Origin: Costus lasius
Taxonomy: Eukaryota; Streptophyta; Magnoliopsida; Zingiberales; Costaceae
Length of the DNA stretch: 64,000 nucleotides
Direction: 5' to 3'
Assembly: GCA_027563935.2 (NCBI GenBank)
Contig: CM050450.1
Span: 26,523,439 to 26,587,438, forward strand
The position numbers and the translations under genes were made by a program. The notes beneath the pieces were generated by a model, which searched no databases, had not been told where the DNA came from, and worked only from the letters and a program-made list of their open reading frames with translations. Shown here piece after piece: positions 33,011 through 46,742 of the stretch. How positions within the stretch are numbered: position 1 is the stretch's first letter; the number at the start of each line of letters is the position of its first letter.

Positions 33011-34403
33011 TCTGTTGTATAATTATGTATTAGAATGTAAGACTAAATTAAATATTTTTTTTATGTTTTTTATTAACTAAACACAATATTTGATATTATT
33101 TTGACTCCATAGTATTCTATAATAACATCTTATGATCTACAACTTTCAACTTTTGAATCGATAAATAAATTAATATTAAATTATTTAAAATAAAAAATGG
33201 CTATATTTCATGTGCTAATTGTATAATAGTATAGTTTGCTGTATTTTATTTTTTCGAATATGTGTCCATAATTAAATAATATATTTTATTACATTAAAGT
33301 ATGAGAATCATACAATTATGAAAAACATACAAGTGATTCATTTTGTGAAATTTAAAATAACTCACTGTGGTAAGTATGTGCATATCAATTAGTTATTATC
33401 TTTGCAAAATAGTATTTCTATTCATGAAATCTTGGGACTAAATTTTTATATGTGCATGTGATATAAAATCATGTATTAAGTATTGTCTTGTTAAAGATAA
33501 AATGACTATGATGATAGTTAAAAGATTTATTAATGAACTAGAATGGAGATTCTAATTAAACAACAAATATCTTACTAATATAATTTAATAGGACTAAGAT
33601 CAATAAATAGATGGGAGTCATCTTATAAGGCAAATTAAACGTCCTGATAAGAAAATTTCAGCAAATAATAATTAGCTAACTATATGCAAGAGGAGTATCT
33701 ATATAACAATTTATGGAGTGGTTAAATACATTGAAGTGAAAAAAAAATCCTAGATTGTGACCTGTCTAATGTACCTAGCCAGGGTCACTCTTAAGGGAAG
33801 CGCAAATCTTAAAGGGAAATTCTACTGACTTCGGCTTTAATATTCACATTTTTGTAACAAATCCGATGGCTCAAGAGTGATTTTACCTAAAAGTTTTTCT
33901 CCATTGAAGTTATTTTTTAGGCTATAATCCCAACATTTTCATGGTAATTATTGTCTCCTATTTAGAGGATATGAAAAGTTTTAAAATACTAAATTAAACT
34001 CAATAAATATGATTGAGGTCATTCTACATCCTTATTATTATTATAGAGGCTCTTCTATATAAGAACATTTATATATGATTGGACTAGGAATTAGACTTTT
34101 GTACAAACTCAAATGAAAAATTAATATACTTATGCATGCTAAAAAAGTTAAACCCCTATATCATAGTTATCCATATCACCCTCTTCTTTCAATGGAAAAC
34201 TATTTGCCAAGTATGTTAAACAAACCGTATGAGTTGCAAAATAATTTGTATCCCTTTTATGCACCATGCTCTTTAGTCCATGTAATAAAAAAAAACACCA
34301 TAGGCATATGAAGTTGTTCTACACGTGGACACCATTCATCGAAAGATAGGGACTGCCCCATAATTCAAGAGATAGGAACCAAGTCAATCACAATGTCAGG
34401 TTA
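33011..34403. other. AT-rich intergenic DNA
   Basis: Nothing recognised: no long frames, no clear terminal repeats, no RNA gene. It lies downstream of the PMT gene and may include part of its 3' flank. Confidence 0.5.
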
Positions 34404-34803
34404 CAATCTTGAAGCAAATTGAGTTAACAAGTTCACATAAACGTTACACAATCATTTTTCCATACCCTTGCAATCATCTTCTTGCATATACTTGTATTCA
34501 TCTTATCCAATCCCCCATAGCTGATATGCACAGGAGAAATGCTTCTTATATTTCGGCTCCAAAACAAATACGATATATGTTAAAAAAGAATATTTGCTGT
34601 TCTGAAACTTATTGCGACTGTTATTGCTTCTGTGGATAGTCTCAAACAAATCTCCGGTACTGGCTGAGAACGCAAGTCCTTTGGTTTTTAATGCTTCAAG
34701 TGAGCTCAGGCATGATTTACAAAATCCTATTATCTGTATACATTACCTCCAAAGAATTTGATAGTCTCTTGCCTAGTTACAAATTTATAATATGTATGAT
34801 TTC

Positions 34804-37800
34804 TCACTGCTGACTTCGCTTTGCATACCAAAGTTTCTTTTGACATATTAACAGCTTCTCCTTCTCTACATTGTGTTCCGTGTCGTGCTTTTGGCAACTC
34901 CATCTCATCCCCTGGGCAAGGGTCGCCACAGCATCAACAAAATAGTTTGCTTCGCGGATGATCACATACCCATTCGGACGAAGAATACGATCCATCTCAA
35001 GTAGCACATATTTTATCTCACATCTGACAAAAAATGGCAATTATCAATATATAATATTGTGAAAACACAGGGCATCTGTTTTAATAGGCCACCACATATG
35101 TACAAGCACTTGTCAATATGTATGAATGTGGAAAGCCAGACAGTAGAAATGAGGCAAAGGAAAGGGAGAGAAAGGAAAACAATATTAGCCGTGTCTGCTC
35201 TTTCCAAGTTTTTGGTACAAGAGATTTTTTTTATTACATATAACTAAATTCCGTGATGGCAATGTTGGCATCATATTGGAAGCACTAACAACATGAGATT
35301 GGTGAAATCATTCCAGTAACCATCAATACACACTAACAACCGCTTGACATTGCTAAAACGTGAAGAGACAAGAAATGGGGAAAAAAATTTTGCAGAACAG
35401 TACCCTCATGCGGTGATCGCAGGAGGGTTCCTGTATCTTTCAAGCACACATCTTAAAGCATGCGTGTTATACAATATTTTGAGATTTACACGACGTTATA
35501 CGATAATGTATTAATATTATACGATAAAAGTGTTATACGATAAATATCATATAATATATTTGTATTTTGGTATAATATGTACAATTAAAATATCGTAATA
35601 TGTACAATTAAAATATCGTATCATATATATATATTATCGTATAACACTTTTATCGTATAACATATATGTATTATTGTATACCACCATATCGTATAAATCT
35701 CAAATAACATATAACACGTACGCTTTAAGATGTGTGCTTGAAAGATATGAAAACCCTCCTGCAGATCTTTCAAGCACGAAAACCCTCTTGCCATTCTGCA
35801 AAAATTTTTTCAGAAATGGGTCATATGTAGCAACATTATTTTTTGAAATTAAAATATTCAAGGTCTTGTTTGGTAAATAGTTTTTGAATTTTCATTTTCA
35901 GTGAAAATAAAAACTGGGTGAAAATTTTTTTGATAGACAGGTTTTAGCCAAATTAGAAAGAGAAAACTAAATCTCTTAGAACATGCGTTGGCAAACTTAT
36001 AGATAAATTTCAAAAACTTGAATACACAATAGCATATTTTTTGTCCAATATTTCAGTTTTAAATCTCCCCTCTTGCTCGCAATATCAAGTGAGTTGCCAC
36101 AAAATAGCACCAAAAGTAGTTTTCAGTTTCTCTTTTGTACTGAACTGAACACTAAGAAGTGAGGTGTATATCAAACAACGTACAATTGAACCCTCGACTT
36201 ATGTGGCTATTTTTACATCAACAGAGAACACTAAACGTCCATTTTATATTGTGTAAAAAAGTAAGAAGACAACAAGACCCTCAAGATCTAATATAAAGTT
36301 AATTTCAGGATATCCCCTTGTAGGTGGTTACTTCATAACAAGTGATGTTAAATTATATGTCGTCCCAGTGGAGACATCTGAAACATGTGGTACTTCTATA
36401 ATACTAATTGCTAAAGGCTTTTTAGCTCAAGCAAATGTGTTCAGCCATCCATGGTGTGGCTCAATTATGGCAATAAAATATTGCCGTCCTATACTCATGA
36501 TCAATTTCATGGGGATAGATTGTGGTTCAAATGTTGAAAATTCAATCAGCCAATAGCTATATCAGGAAAAGAAAATAAAACAGAAATGAACAAGCGATCA
36601 AGGTTTACATTTTTTACCTGTGACTTTCAGCAGTAAACAACCCATCTAGATGCAGCAGGTCATATGTTCGAGGATAAGTAGAAAATGCCTCACACCTACA
36701 TGGAAAAGAAGTGCCCTAGCTCAACAAGATTTTCTTTAATGCAAACTACTGAAACTGTTTTTGTGCAATTTGAAAAAAAAAAGAATGCACATGACTGCAA
36801 AGCAAATAGCAAAGTATCATCGTAACAACATTTGTTTGTTGCATCAACATCCAAATTCATGCGTAGATTGGATAAAAGACAAAAAAATCTAATGAGAAAG
36901 CAAAAGAGTTAATTCAGTAGCATACTCGGGAAATAGGTTTAAACAAGTGATAATGCTGAATTTTGTAGTATTATTAGCCATGGAGCAAATAAAAAGGACC
37001 ATTCACAAAACTAATTTGACAACACGGAAGAAGTAGTATGTTGATTTGAGAGTAATATAAGATTGATAAGAAAATGCACATTAGCTTTGAGTTCAGAGAC
37101 AGAAAGGATATTGACTGACATTTGTATCCAAGGATATGTGTGATCATGGCTTCTAATTTCGTGTACAGTATAACAAATAAAAGCACACCGAATAATTGTT
37201 TTAGAATTACCTTAATTTAGTTTACCTTTTTAGCTTGTCTCAAGTATTCACTAATATTTATGCACTCAATGATTATTGTCGAAAAAGTTTTATCTCCTAA
37301 TTGAAAATTTCTGGCATTCTAAAGATGACAATACACTAAAGAAATCACTTAATAGTTTTTGGTACAAGATATGAAGTTAAAAGCTCAGGTCACATGACAA
37401 GCTTGTCTATTGATATGAAAATTATACACGCATAAACTTGAGCAACAGGAAGGAAGAAAACTAGTTTACTCCACATTCGATATTATAATAATCTTCAAAT
37501 TAATATGGACATTGAACTAAGTACTGACTTACCAATCATGGTAGGTTCCAATTAGACCCCTGTCATAGACCACAGGAAGTGAATTTGGACCATATGAGGA
37601 GACAACATTCATTATCCATACAGGTGAGTTGATCAGTGCTGTTGCAAAACCTCCAAATACTGTATTCATATCCATTACATTTCGGATTTTATCACTTCCT
37701 AGAGCTGAAAGCAATGTTTTATAATGTTTTAGCCTGCCCTTCCACTTGCTGTCATCTTGCTTAAATACACCGGAATTCCCACCAGGGACCAGAGCAATGC

Positions 37801-40800
37801 GTTCTGGGGATATATGTAACCGTTGAGGCCACCTTGGAGCAGATTTTAGAGCCAACTCATTGAACTTTTGACTTGGAACATTCACACAAGTTCGGAGCGG
37901 AATGTACCATGCAGAATCAGGATCCATGCTGTCATCACACTTTGGTGGATAAGAAGATACATTGAGTTGATTATAGCAACTGTTATCTCCAGATTTCTGC
38001 CACACCGCAATGTCATCTTTTGTACTATAGAGTTTGAAACACATGCTGATCAACAAATTCTTTAATTTGTCAAAATTTTCTTTCTGTTCTTCCACTGTTG
38101 TGTTCCATCCACGCCATCTATTTTCATAGTTTACAGGAGGTCCAGAGAGCACCCAAAAGCCACCAGGCCGTAATATTCTATGTATTTCCAGAAGATAAAT
38201 TCCATCTGAAATATAACTACGATATTTATCATATAATTCATGTCAAAGAAACCCAAATTGGTTAAGATCGCATAGGCACATAGCTATGTTTGCGGTATAG
38301 ACTATAAGCAAATTGGACACTTCAATGAAACAAAGTACAGTATAATAGGATAATCAAATGAATCATTCAGTGATGCACAAAATCCATTTTGGGTAAAAAC
38401 AACAAAGTTGAATGAAAATTTACTATTTCAATTTATCAAAACATAGGAACTGGTACTTGAAAAGGAAGAAGGGTATTTGACCAAATCTTACTTTTTTCTT
38501 CTAAAATACGATTTTATCCTTTAGGTCCTTTGAGTATGAGCTTCAGCACTTTTTCTTAAAACATGATGTATGAGTACTATATATCAAAAATCTACATAAA
38601 CTTGTACATTGATTATTCAGTGCAAGGAGTGGTAGCAGACCTACGACAACTTCATAAAATAAAAATATAATAGATTTGACAGCTATTTCATAGTTTACAG
38701 GCGGTCCAGAGAAGCCATCAGGCCATAATAATCTATGTATTTCTAGGAGATAGATTCCATCTGAAATATAATAGCATACATTTAGGATCATTTATCTGAA
38801 AAATTGAATATTAAAGTACTAATTCATGGTGAATAAGCCCAAATTGGTTAAGATCACAGAGGTACGTAGCTCTATTTGCAGTAGACTACAAGCAAATTGA
38901 ACACTTCAATTCAATGCAACAAACCATTGTGTAATTGAATAATCAAATTGACCATTTTGTGACACAAAAGATTCATCTGGGGCTAAAAACAACAAGGTCG
39001 AATGAAAATTTACCACTTAATTTATCTAGACATAGGTACTGACCAACATGGAAAGGAAGAAGGCAATTCCAAGGCACTTGATTAAATAGTAATTTTTTTT
39101 CTTTTTCTAAAGTATGAATTTTATCCTTTAGGGCCTTTGAGTATGTGCTTCAATATTTTTTTCTTAAAATATGTTTAAAATATATAAAAAATCTATATAA
39201 ACATTTCAGTGAATATGCAGTGCAAGGAGAGGTCGAAGACCTAAGAAAACTTTGCCGGAAAGAAATAGAAGAAATTTGGCTGCCCATTAATAGTTTGATT
39301 CGAACTTTTATTGTAATATACTAAGAAAATTAAATTACCAAATTCTGTCCATGGAATAAGACATCTGGAACAGTGTGCCATATCAAATGAATTTGATGGG
39401 AATGGGAGACGTTGAGTTGATAGGATGCCTAAGATTGCTGGAATGCCTCTTTCGAGGGCAAATTGTACTTGCGCCTCGTGATTATCTCTGGGTGCAAGAG
39501 AAACAGTTAGAATTCCACGGTCTAACAAATCACCTCCCCAGCTAGCAACCTATCACAAAAAATGAGCAACTTAATTTACTCATAGATACTAAATCAGAAT
39601 TGATTAATGTACAAACCAAGTCATGGTTGAAAGCAGGGATTAGTATAGTAGTATTTTTAGTTTCCTTTAAGTCATGAGGAGTCTGGTTAACATTTCTAAC
39701 ATTTTACACAAGTGATTTTCACGATCTGAAAATTTCTTTGGCAAATACCATTTTCAACGTCAGTTTGAACTTAAAGTTTCAGCACTCACCCCACACCCAG
39801 TATCAATAGCAGTTCGAATAGTTCCATTTTTCATTTCAGGAATAAGATCTTGCATCAAGTCGACGTAAGCACTAACTCCATTAGGAAACATAGTGCCTCC
39901 ACCTGGAAAAAAGAACCTTTCTCCTTCTTTCCGGAGCCAATGCTGATTTGATTTCTCGTTATTGATCCAATCATATGGAACATTTCTGGACCATACACAA
40001 CAAAATCCAGTAAATGAATTAATGAAAACCAAGTGCGACAGAAAGTGTTAAATCAGCAGAAATCCACAAGGCACCAAAGACAAAGCAATGGTTGTGGTTG
40101 ATAGAGTAACCAAAAGAATACCTGTACCAACATTGATCTCGGCTTTTAGGCCATCTGATTGGCACCTTATACCCAGGAGGCGGAGAAACTAAGCACACTT
40201 TCCTCTCAGTCATCGGTGGGCAATGGCGTTCCATAAAATTAAGCCTGTAAGTGCCATATTTCCTCCATCTCTGCAAGAAAAGGAAATTGTTGTGACTACC
40301 ACTCTATTAGGAAACATACTTGCATGGTATAAACATGCTTACACATCTGAAAAACCTTGTGTCGTCCCATTTTTTCGATCTCTAAAACTAAGAAACCAAG
40401 AAAACACGTAGAAACTATAAGACAAATGAAAGGGAAGCTAAAAGGTATCAGAATAGAGTTCGAGAAAAATGGTGGAAAAAGTGGGGCTAAAGGAAGTGAT
40501 ATTTCACCAATGGATACAGGTAAATAAATAGAACCCAAAACAGCCAACACTTACTAATAGATTAGTTGACCTTTGGTATATGTGCCATGTTTAACCATCT
40601 ACATCCATTAAAATCTACAAGATTTTCGAGGATCAGGAAAACATACACTGATACCTCATTTTAGTTAGGTTGTTGTAACTCATATTGCGCTATGTCTGTC
40701 GTAGTAGCTTAATATACCTTGGGGTCTGTGCATGGCGTGTAATCTTGATAGTTACTACTGCACTCAGGGAATTCAACAGAATCCATCTGAAGAGGAGCTA

Positions 40801-40987
40801 CTGCAGATTTTTTGCGTAATTGAATAGCAGATGCAGTATCCTTCTTAAAAAATCCATTCTTTTCTGAGCAATAGATGTCCCCAAGATAGAAGGAACACCC
40901 ACATAGGACAATGAGCATTACAGTTATTGGAATGATCCGAGAACTTGTATCATTATTTGGTGCTGACTTAGAGTCTTTATTCTTCAT
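34804..40987 (-). CDS. PMT20/21: PMT20/PMT21-like S-adenosylmethionine-dependent methyltransferase, 598 aa, seven coding exons
   Basis: Coding exons are 40987-40718, 40270-40122, 39985-39790, 39549-39339, 38205-37533, 36695-36618 and 35023-34804. All introns have GT-AG ends and the joined frame is open for 599 codons. The family (DUF248, plant putative methyltransferases, including ERD3, QUA2 and TSD2) acts in the Golgi, probably in methyl-esterifying pectin. Residues 1-17 are cytosolic, about 18-36 form the single membrane anchor ([16 protein letters not shown]), and the rest is lumenal. Family signatures are [30 protein letters not shown], the SAM-binding [14 protein letters not shown] across the exon 4/5 junction, CSRCLIPW, a second-half [11 protein letters not shown], and the C-terminal [12 protein letters not shown]. 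Length matches the roughly 600 aa of PMT20/21, and the closest recalled relative is PMT21 (ERD3); these two paralogues cannot be told apart here. No defect was seen. Confidence 0.95.
35380..35811. mobile_element. Mutator-type foldback MITE in intron 7 of the PMT gene, 9-bp TSD
   Basis: The 432-bp insert begins GAAAAAAATTTTGCAGAA and ends with its inverse TTCTGCAAAAATTTTTTC, 18-base terminal repeats with one mismatch. AGAAATGGG flanks it at 35371-35379 and 35812-35820, a 9-bp duplication typical of Mutator-like elements. The inverted similarity continues inward (ATCTTTCAAGCACACATCTTAAAGC and its inverse) through an AT-rich TTATACGATA-rich core, so nearly the whole element can fold into one hairpin. 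It has no coding capacity. It lies on the intron and leaves the splice sites untouched. Confidence 0.88.
38120..39250 (-). repeat. Tandem duplication creating a pseudo-exon in PMT intron 5
   Basis: The block 38690-39250 repeats 38120-38660 with about 15-20 percent changes by eye. The downstream block holds the start of real exon 6 ([15 protein letters not shown]). The upstream block, within intron 5, holds a decayed copy read as [24 protein letters not shown], with its 3' splice site (TATTTCAG before ATGGAAT) still present. The duplicated exon piece has a short deletion after the glycine-phenylalanine and then runs into intron-like sequence, so inclusion would wreck the protein. Confidence 0.85.
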
Positions 40988-41965
40988 TCTTTTGTTCTGA
41001 AATGTAAGGTCTGAAACAAAACAAGCCAAAATCATAAAGCATGTCAAGATAATAACCAATCTTGTAAAAGTACTCAAGGATATAAAATCAAAATGAACAA
41101 CAATCAATACAACGTAGTACCCATGCATGAAGAAAAACATCAAGAAAAAATTATAATCATTTAAACTTAAAGACACATTAACGACAAATTGATAAAACTG
41201 TGTACAGGCTGTCGCCAAAAACGTCAGGCAGATACTATTTTATCGACTTGATAACCAAATTGAATCAGGTACTATTTCATCGAAAATTTTCAAAAAGAAG
41301 AGCAAATGATGATACTGCAAATCAAGCTTATAGTGGTTAACATTACAGGAAGCTGACTTAGCATGACGAGAATGATTTTTTTTTTCTCCTAAGCTAACCG
41401 TTTCAAAACTTTGAACTGGCCAGTTCTAGACTGACCGAAAGACACTCAACAGGAACTGAAATCAAATTAATTTAAAATCAAAAGTACAAGAATGTTGATT
41501 ATCAGTTGATTTTGTGTAATCTAGTACTTGGAACATGTAAGCTAAAACAGAGCAAACGAACATTCTCCAATAGATCCATTGCCAGTATGTGGGACTTGTA
41601 GGAAGATCTAGATGACATATAATTTCAGGTAAAAATAGTTACTAAACATGTTCCTACTGGATTCAATTAAAAGTTTTACAGCAAGATGACAAACTGGTGG
41701 ATTCAGACTTTAAGCTGCATTGCAGACACAAGAGATAAGAAATTGAATGTTGGATCCAGTTCCATGACGAAGAAGAAGAATCGGAAAGCTGATCCAATGT
41801 CTAAGGTGCACAATGTAGCAACAATAGTTGTGCTCAGTGTGGCAGGGATATCAAGCAACCCAATTGAGTTAATAACATGAGCATATTCAAACTATGAACA
41901 GCGTGAAATCGAATCGCACAGCGTCGCCAGAGCCAGATCTATGCAGAGGAAGAGGGAAGAAGTAC

Positions 41966-42070
41966 CTCGGTCGGAGATTGATAACGCTTCCTTCTCCGCT
42001 CAAGGGAAAAAGGGAGAGAGAGGAGAGGAGCGCGATCAGATCTCGCGCACCACACTCAAGGAATGCGAAG
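41966..42070 (-). other. Probable 5'UTR exon of the PMT gene
   Basis: CCGACCGAG at 41974-41966 is followed by a GT donor (41965-41964), and intron 1 ends at the AG before 40996, nine bases upstream of the ATG at 40987. The exon is rich in CTCTCT and GAGAAGG-type sequence, as plant leaders often are. The upstream limit is set only by the TATA box. Confidence 0.6.
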
Positions 42071-42099
42071 TCGTTAGGCGGTCCATTGCGTTCCTCGGC

Positions 42100-42106
42100 A
42101 TTTATA
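42100..42106 (-). promoter_or_regulatory. Probable TATA box of the PMT gene
   Basis: On the minus strand TATAAAT lies about 30 bases before the CT-rich leader, in a locally GC-richer stretch. This spacing suits a plant core promoter. Transcript data would be needed to fix the start. Confidence 0.55.
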
Positions 42107-42657
42107 AGGCGAACAAATTACTGTTTGAAAACAAAGCGGGCATGATCATTCAGGCGGTGGTGGTGGCGTGGCGTGGGACGGTGGGGCCTACCTACCCTGG
42201 TTGCATAATGAATGAAGTAGCACAGCAGCTGGAAAAAATGTTTAATCTTCACTCCATCTCCATAATTTTTTATAAAAAAAAATTATTATAGTTTTCTTTA
42301 GCAATTACAAGATCGATTTATTTCGATAATTTTAAAAGTGAAAAAAGAAAATCTAGCAATTTTTAAAAATATATAGAGAGAGGACTTGGTACAAAAGGAA
42401 TGGAACAAATTCGGGTAGTTATAATGAGGGTGAGAAAAGCACGAAAAGAATCGACAAATGGCTAATGATCCTTAGCTTGCTTTGAAGTCAGTCTCTTCTT
42501 TTTTTTTTTTTTTCCTCTTTTGTGATTTGACATCATATGCGCCGACAACAAAGAAAGACAAGAACCCCTATTTGTCTTTTTTTTTCCGCTAAAAGATTTT
42601 TAGTATTGTGCATAAAATGCGGTAGCACAACTTTTCACGAATTAAAATTCGATTTTA
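42107..42657. other. Upstream region of the PMT gene
   Basis: Intergenic, with a T-run near 42498 and A/T-rich sequence. No other gene was seen. It should contain the remaining promoter of the minus-strand PMT gene. Confidence 0.45.
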
Positions 42658-43650
42658 ATCTTGTTGACACTTAGTTTCCTAGCAGGGATTTTGAGGAGGA
42701 AAAGAGGGAAAGTGAATTTTCCCCTAGTATCTTAGAAAGGAAAGAAAAGAAAGGATGGAAACAAAGATAAAAAATCTTAAAATTTTCCACCCAATCCCGA
42801 CCCATCCAAATCGGGCGGAAACATTACTTTTCCACTCGACGCGCTAACCTCACTCCCTCTCGTGCTCTACAACTTGCTTTCCTTTCTCACTTTGTCACCT
42901 CTTCTGCCGCAATCTGTTGCTGCCGCTACCACTCGCCGTCGCCTCCAGCTGTCACTCCCACTCGTCGTCGCCTCTAGCTACCTGCTTGCCGCCATCAAGT
43001 AAGCCTCTTCCTCCTCTTCTATTTTTTTTTTCCTCCATCTTCCACTCACGCTCATTGCTCCACTCTCCTTCGACTATTGCTGGCACCCTTGCTCACCCCC
43101 ATCGCCATAGCTGCTAGTTCCAGCTTGACATTGCTTGATTAGAGCAGTGTCTTCGCCGCCACCACTACTCATCGGCACACCTACTTGCTGTCGCTTCTGT
43201 GTGCATTGAACCTGCTTGCTCTAGCTACCACATTTTTATCCAAAGCAAGGTAATGTTCCTTTCTTTTCAACTACATTTTATCCTACTTAGGTCTCAGATA
43301 ATTTTTTTCAAAGAATCTCAAACCCTATATGCAAAATATTGTGATAAGTTCAACAATAGCAAGCCAATAGCTCATGAACTATTTTTTTTTCTTTTGAGTA
43401 AGGGACGTTGCTCACATGAACCAGATGTTTTTTCCAGCTTTACTTATGCAAAGTTTTATTAAGGAGTTATATTCTTCACACCCATTTCGTTGTATTTTTT
43501 TTCTTTTTTTCTTTACATTACTTTTTCTTTGTTTGGTTTGCTGGCCAACTCTCACGTTCCAACTAGCAAATCAAGCATTAATTTGTTGATGATTGATGTG
43601 AAATTATTTGATTTTCTGAATGATTTTGCTATTTGTTAAGGCAAGTAACA

Positions 43651-44171
43651 TAGACCTGGCAAAACAGGTCAGCGGGGTCGTGTTTGGATTGACCCGTTTA
43701 TGACCCGTGACCCGATTAGCTTAACCCGAACACGACCCGTTTAATTAATTGGGTCAGATGATCTAACCCAAACACGACCTATATATATTCGGGTCAACCC
43801 GACACGACCCGATTAACCCGTTTAATATTAAATAATTTAAATAAATATTTATAAAAATATATATATAATTATATAAATATAAAAATATTAACTCGATTAA
43901 CTCGACACGACACGACTCGACCCAAAATGATATATAAATATATGTATATGTATATATTTATATATAAATTATATATATAATATATAATTATATAATATAA
44001 TCGAGTTAAGCGGGTCAACCCGATTATAACCCGACACGACCCGTTTAATTTCGGGTCATAAATAGGTTGACCCGTTTATGATCCGAACACGATTAAACCC
44101 AAACCGAACCCGCCTAACTTCGTGTCGAGTCGGGTCAGGTCGGCGGGTCGAGTGAGTTTTTGCCAGGTCTA
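43651..44171. mobile_element. hAT-type MITE inside the Harbinger element, 8-bp TSD
   Basis: The 521-bp insert has terminal inverted repeats TAGACCTGGCAAAA and TTTTGCCAGGTCTA, and AAGTAACA on both sides (43643-43650 and 44172-44179). An 8-bp duplication and a TAG...GGCAAA end are typical of hAT elements. The interior is made of GGGTCAACCCG and ACCCGACACGACCCG-type strings in inverted arrangement around an AT-rich centre. It does not encode transposase. Confidence 0.9.
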
Positions 44172-45323
44172 AAGTAACATAAACTGGGAGTCATACTTAA
44201 CCTCTCCCTCAATTTTGATTCCTCCCTGCATACGCAATTTCTATTTCCCTGTGAAAACACCAACACATATCAAGGGCTGTAAAACAAACTGCTTATTTTG
44301 TTTACAGATTATAGATTACAACCTGCTTATTTTTGCTCGTTAAGGATTTGATTAGTTGTTAAACAAACTGTGTTTGAAGGAGATAATGCATGATGCCATG
44401 GCTATACATGCTTGGATTTGGCCCACATGGATTGATAAAATAGTAGCTCTAAACTCTATTAACGTGGATCTCCAACATGGATCAACTTGCAGCTGAGATT
44501 ATTTATGTTCATTCATTGCATTGCAGTTATATATTCCATCCTCATCACAAGTAAAATAGAGACCAGTGAAGCATAATGACCTTTTCTATGGCACACTCAT
44601 TGATGATAGCTAATGTTTGTTTTGTTAATTAGTGCTTAATGTTGATTTTGTTGTCTTGGTAATTAGTGCTTAATGTCTGATTGTGTTGGATTGTGAAGAT
44701 TATAAACAACTTCCTTATATCATATACCCTTCTTTTTGTTCTATTGTAACTTAGTTTACTTTTGTCCAACATGGCCAATAAAGAGATCAGGTGAATGTGG
44801 GGTATTATTTGTTGTTGGCATATAACATGAGAATATATAAACATACATGTATAACTAGTGTACAAATGTTTTGTAAGATCTCAAATACAACCTCGTAAAT
44901 TAGATAGGAACAAAGTGTTGAATCATTAAACAAATGACCAGATATGTCAATAATTGATGCAGTGACCTTTCTTTTCCTTTCTTTCAAATTTCAATACCTT
45001 TTTTCATTGCATCTTTCAATGATTCAATTATATTCACTTTAATATTGAATTCTCACACAAAGCATGTTATCAACTTTGCTTACAAGTTATAGTGTTGATT
45101 TACCATTACTACTTCTAGCCATGCTTAGTGCAATTCTAGATGAGTTTATATCACTAGTGGCCATGCTAATGAAGATTAATATCTACACTGATATGTAGTT
45201 CAAACATCCATACCAATTCATTTTCTCTGAATAGATGATACATGTAAGAATTAAATATGTTGCTAGCTGTATGCACACGCCGATTTTTTTTTTTACATTG
45301 GCTATGTTATAGGTTTTATTGTA

Positions 45324-46689
45324 ATGGCTCCAACGAGTAGCAAAGATAAGAGATATATTGAATTGTGCAACCTCCACCGTAAACAATGTCAACTTGCAGC
45401 TATAGCTAAAAGTTGTGTTGCACAATTGCACCCAATTCTCCTTTTATTATTTCACTCATCCTACGTGGATAAGCCATTGGTAGAAAGTAATGAATATAAG
45501 GATAAAATGTGATGGAATCTTCTAAACAAGTTATTGAGTTCAGATCAACTTTGTTATAACATTTTAAGAATGAGGAAAAAAAATACCTTTTTGTATTTGT
45601 GTGAAATACTACGAAGCACAAATCTTGTCAAAGATAATAAGAATTCTAGTGTTGAGGAAAAAGTCACAAAGTTCCTGTATTTGGTAGCCCATAATGTCAA
45701 TAATCGGGAACTTTGTTTTTTTTTTATCATGGTCCTAGAAGTATTAGTTCTCACTTTCATGAGGTGTTAAGAGCTCTTATTAGCATACACGAGCAGTTTA
45801 TCAAGCAACATGACGGTTCAACGATTCCTCCTGAGATTTACAATAGGAATAGATTATATCCTAATTTCAAGTTATGTTATTTTAGAAGTATATTAGTATG
45901 AGCAATACTATTTCAATTGTTAAATCAAGTGGATAAAATTGCAGGATTGTTTAGGAGCTATCGATGGAACACATATTCGTGTGAGAGTACCTTCTACTAT
46001 TGCATCTAGATATAGGGGGAGAAAGGAGTAGCCAACAACAAATGTATTAGCAGCATGTTCATTTGATATGAAATTTACGTATGTCCTTCCTGGGTGGGAG
46101 GGGATAGCATCTGATTCAAGAATATTGAAAGATGTCTTGACTAGACCCAATAACTTAAAAATTCCAGAAGGTAAAATTTTCTCTTATTTATTAAAAACTT
46201 TTATAAGTTACAAGGTTAATAAATTACATATTATTGTTGTAGGAAAATAATATTTGGGTGATGCCGGATTTAGAATTAAAAGTTATCTTATCACACCATA
46301 TAGAGGAGTTCATTATCACTTGAAAGAATATTCACAACGCGCTCCACAAAATGTAAAGAAACTTTTTAACCATCGACATGCTTTTGCTTGAAATGTTATT
46401 GAAAGAACCTTTGGTGTACTGAAGAAGAGATTTCCAATCATAGCGAGTGGATCAAAACCCTTTTATCCTATTGGCACATATGTTCAAATTATCCTAGCAT
46501 GTTTTTTACACAATTACTTAATGGGCATTGATCTCGATGCTGTCATTATTGCTGAAGTTGATGAGGAAATATCAAACATGATAACACAAGATGCTTTTGG
46601 GATAGAAAGATTAGATGAAGATGCTCAAAAAGGAGTTCTAATCAGAGATAATATGGCAAATGCTATATGGAATTATTATGTTTTATGAA
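45324..46689 (+). pseudogene. PIF-Harbinger DDE transposase, decayed
   Basis: The start ATG opens MAPTSSKDKRYIELCN. A stop at 45510 and a T-run shift near 45715 break the first exon, which continues with a helix-turn-helix-like part (ISSHFHEVLRALISIHEQF). After an intron ending near 45944 comes the catalytic domain: DCLGAIDGTHI gives the first aspartate, GIASDSRIL the second, and NVIERTFGVLKKRFPII the glutamate, so the DDE triad is present. Further stops lie at about 46029, 46246 and 46389, and a second intron is likely at 46171-46243. It would cut and paste the element, aided by the Myb-like partner. Confidence 0.85.
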
Positions 46690-46742
46690 TTAGTCATATA
46701 CTATCTTGACTGTAGTTTCAATGTCCTACAAAAGTGATGTAC

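Noticed and set aside
38543..38791. Possible additional PMT exon
   Set aside because: It is the duplicated pseudo-exon with missing codons; the seven listed coding exons already join into a complete frame.
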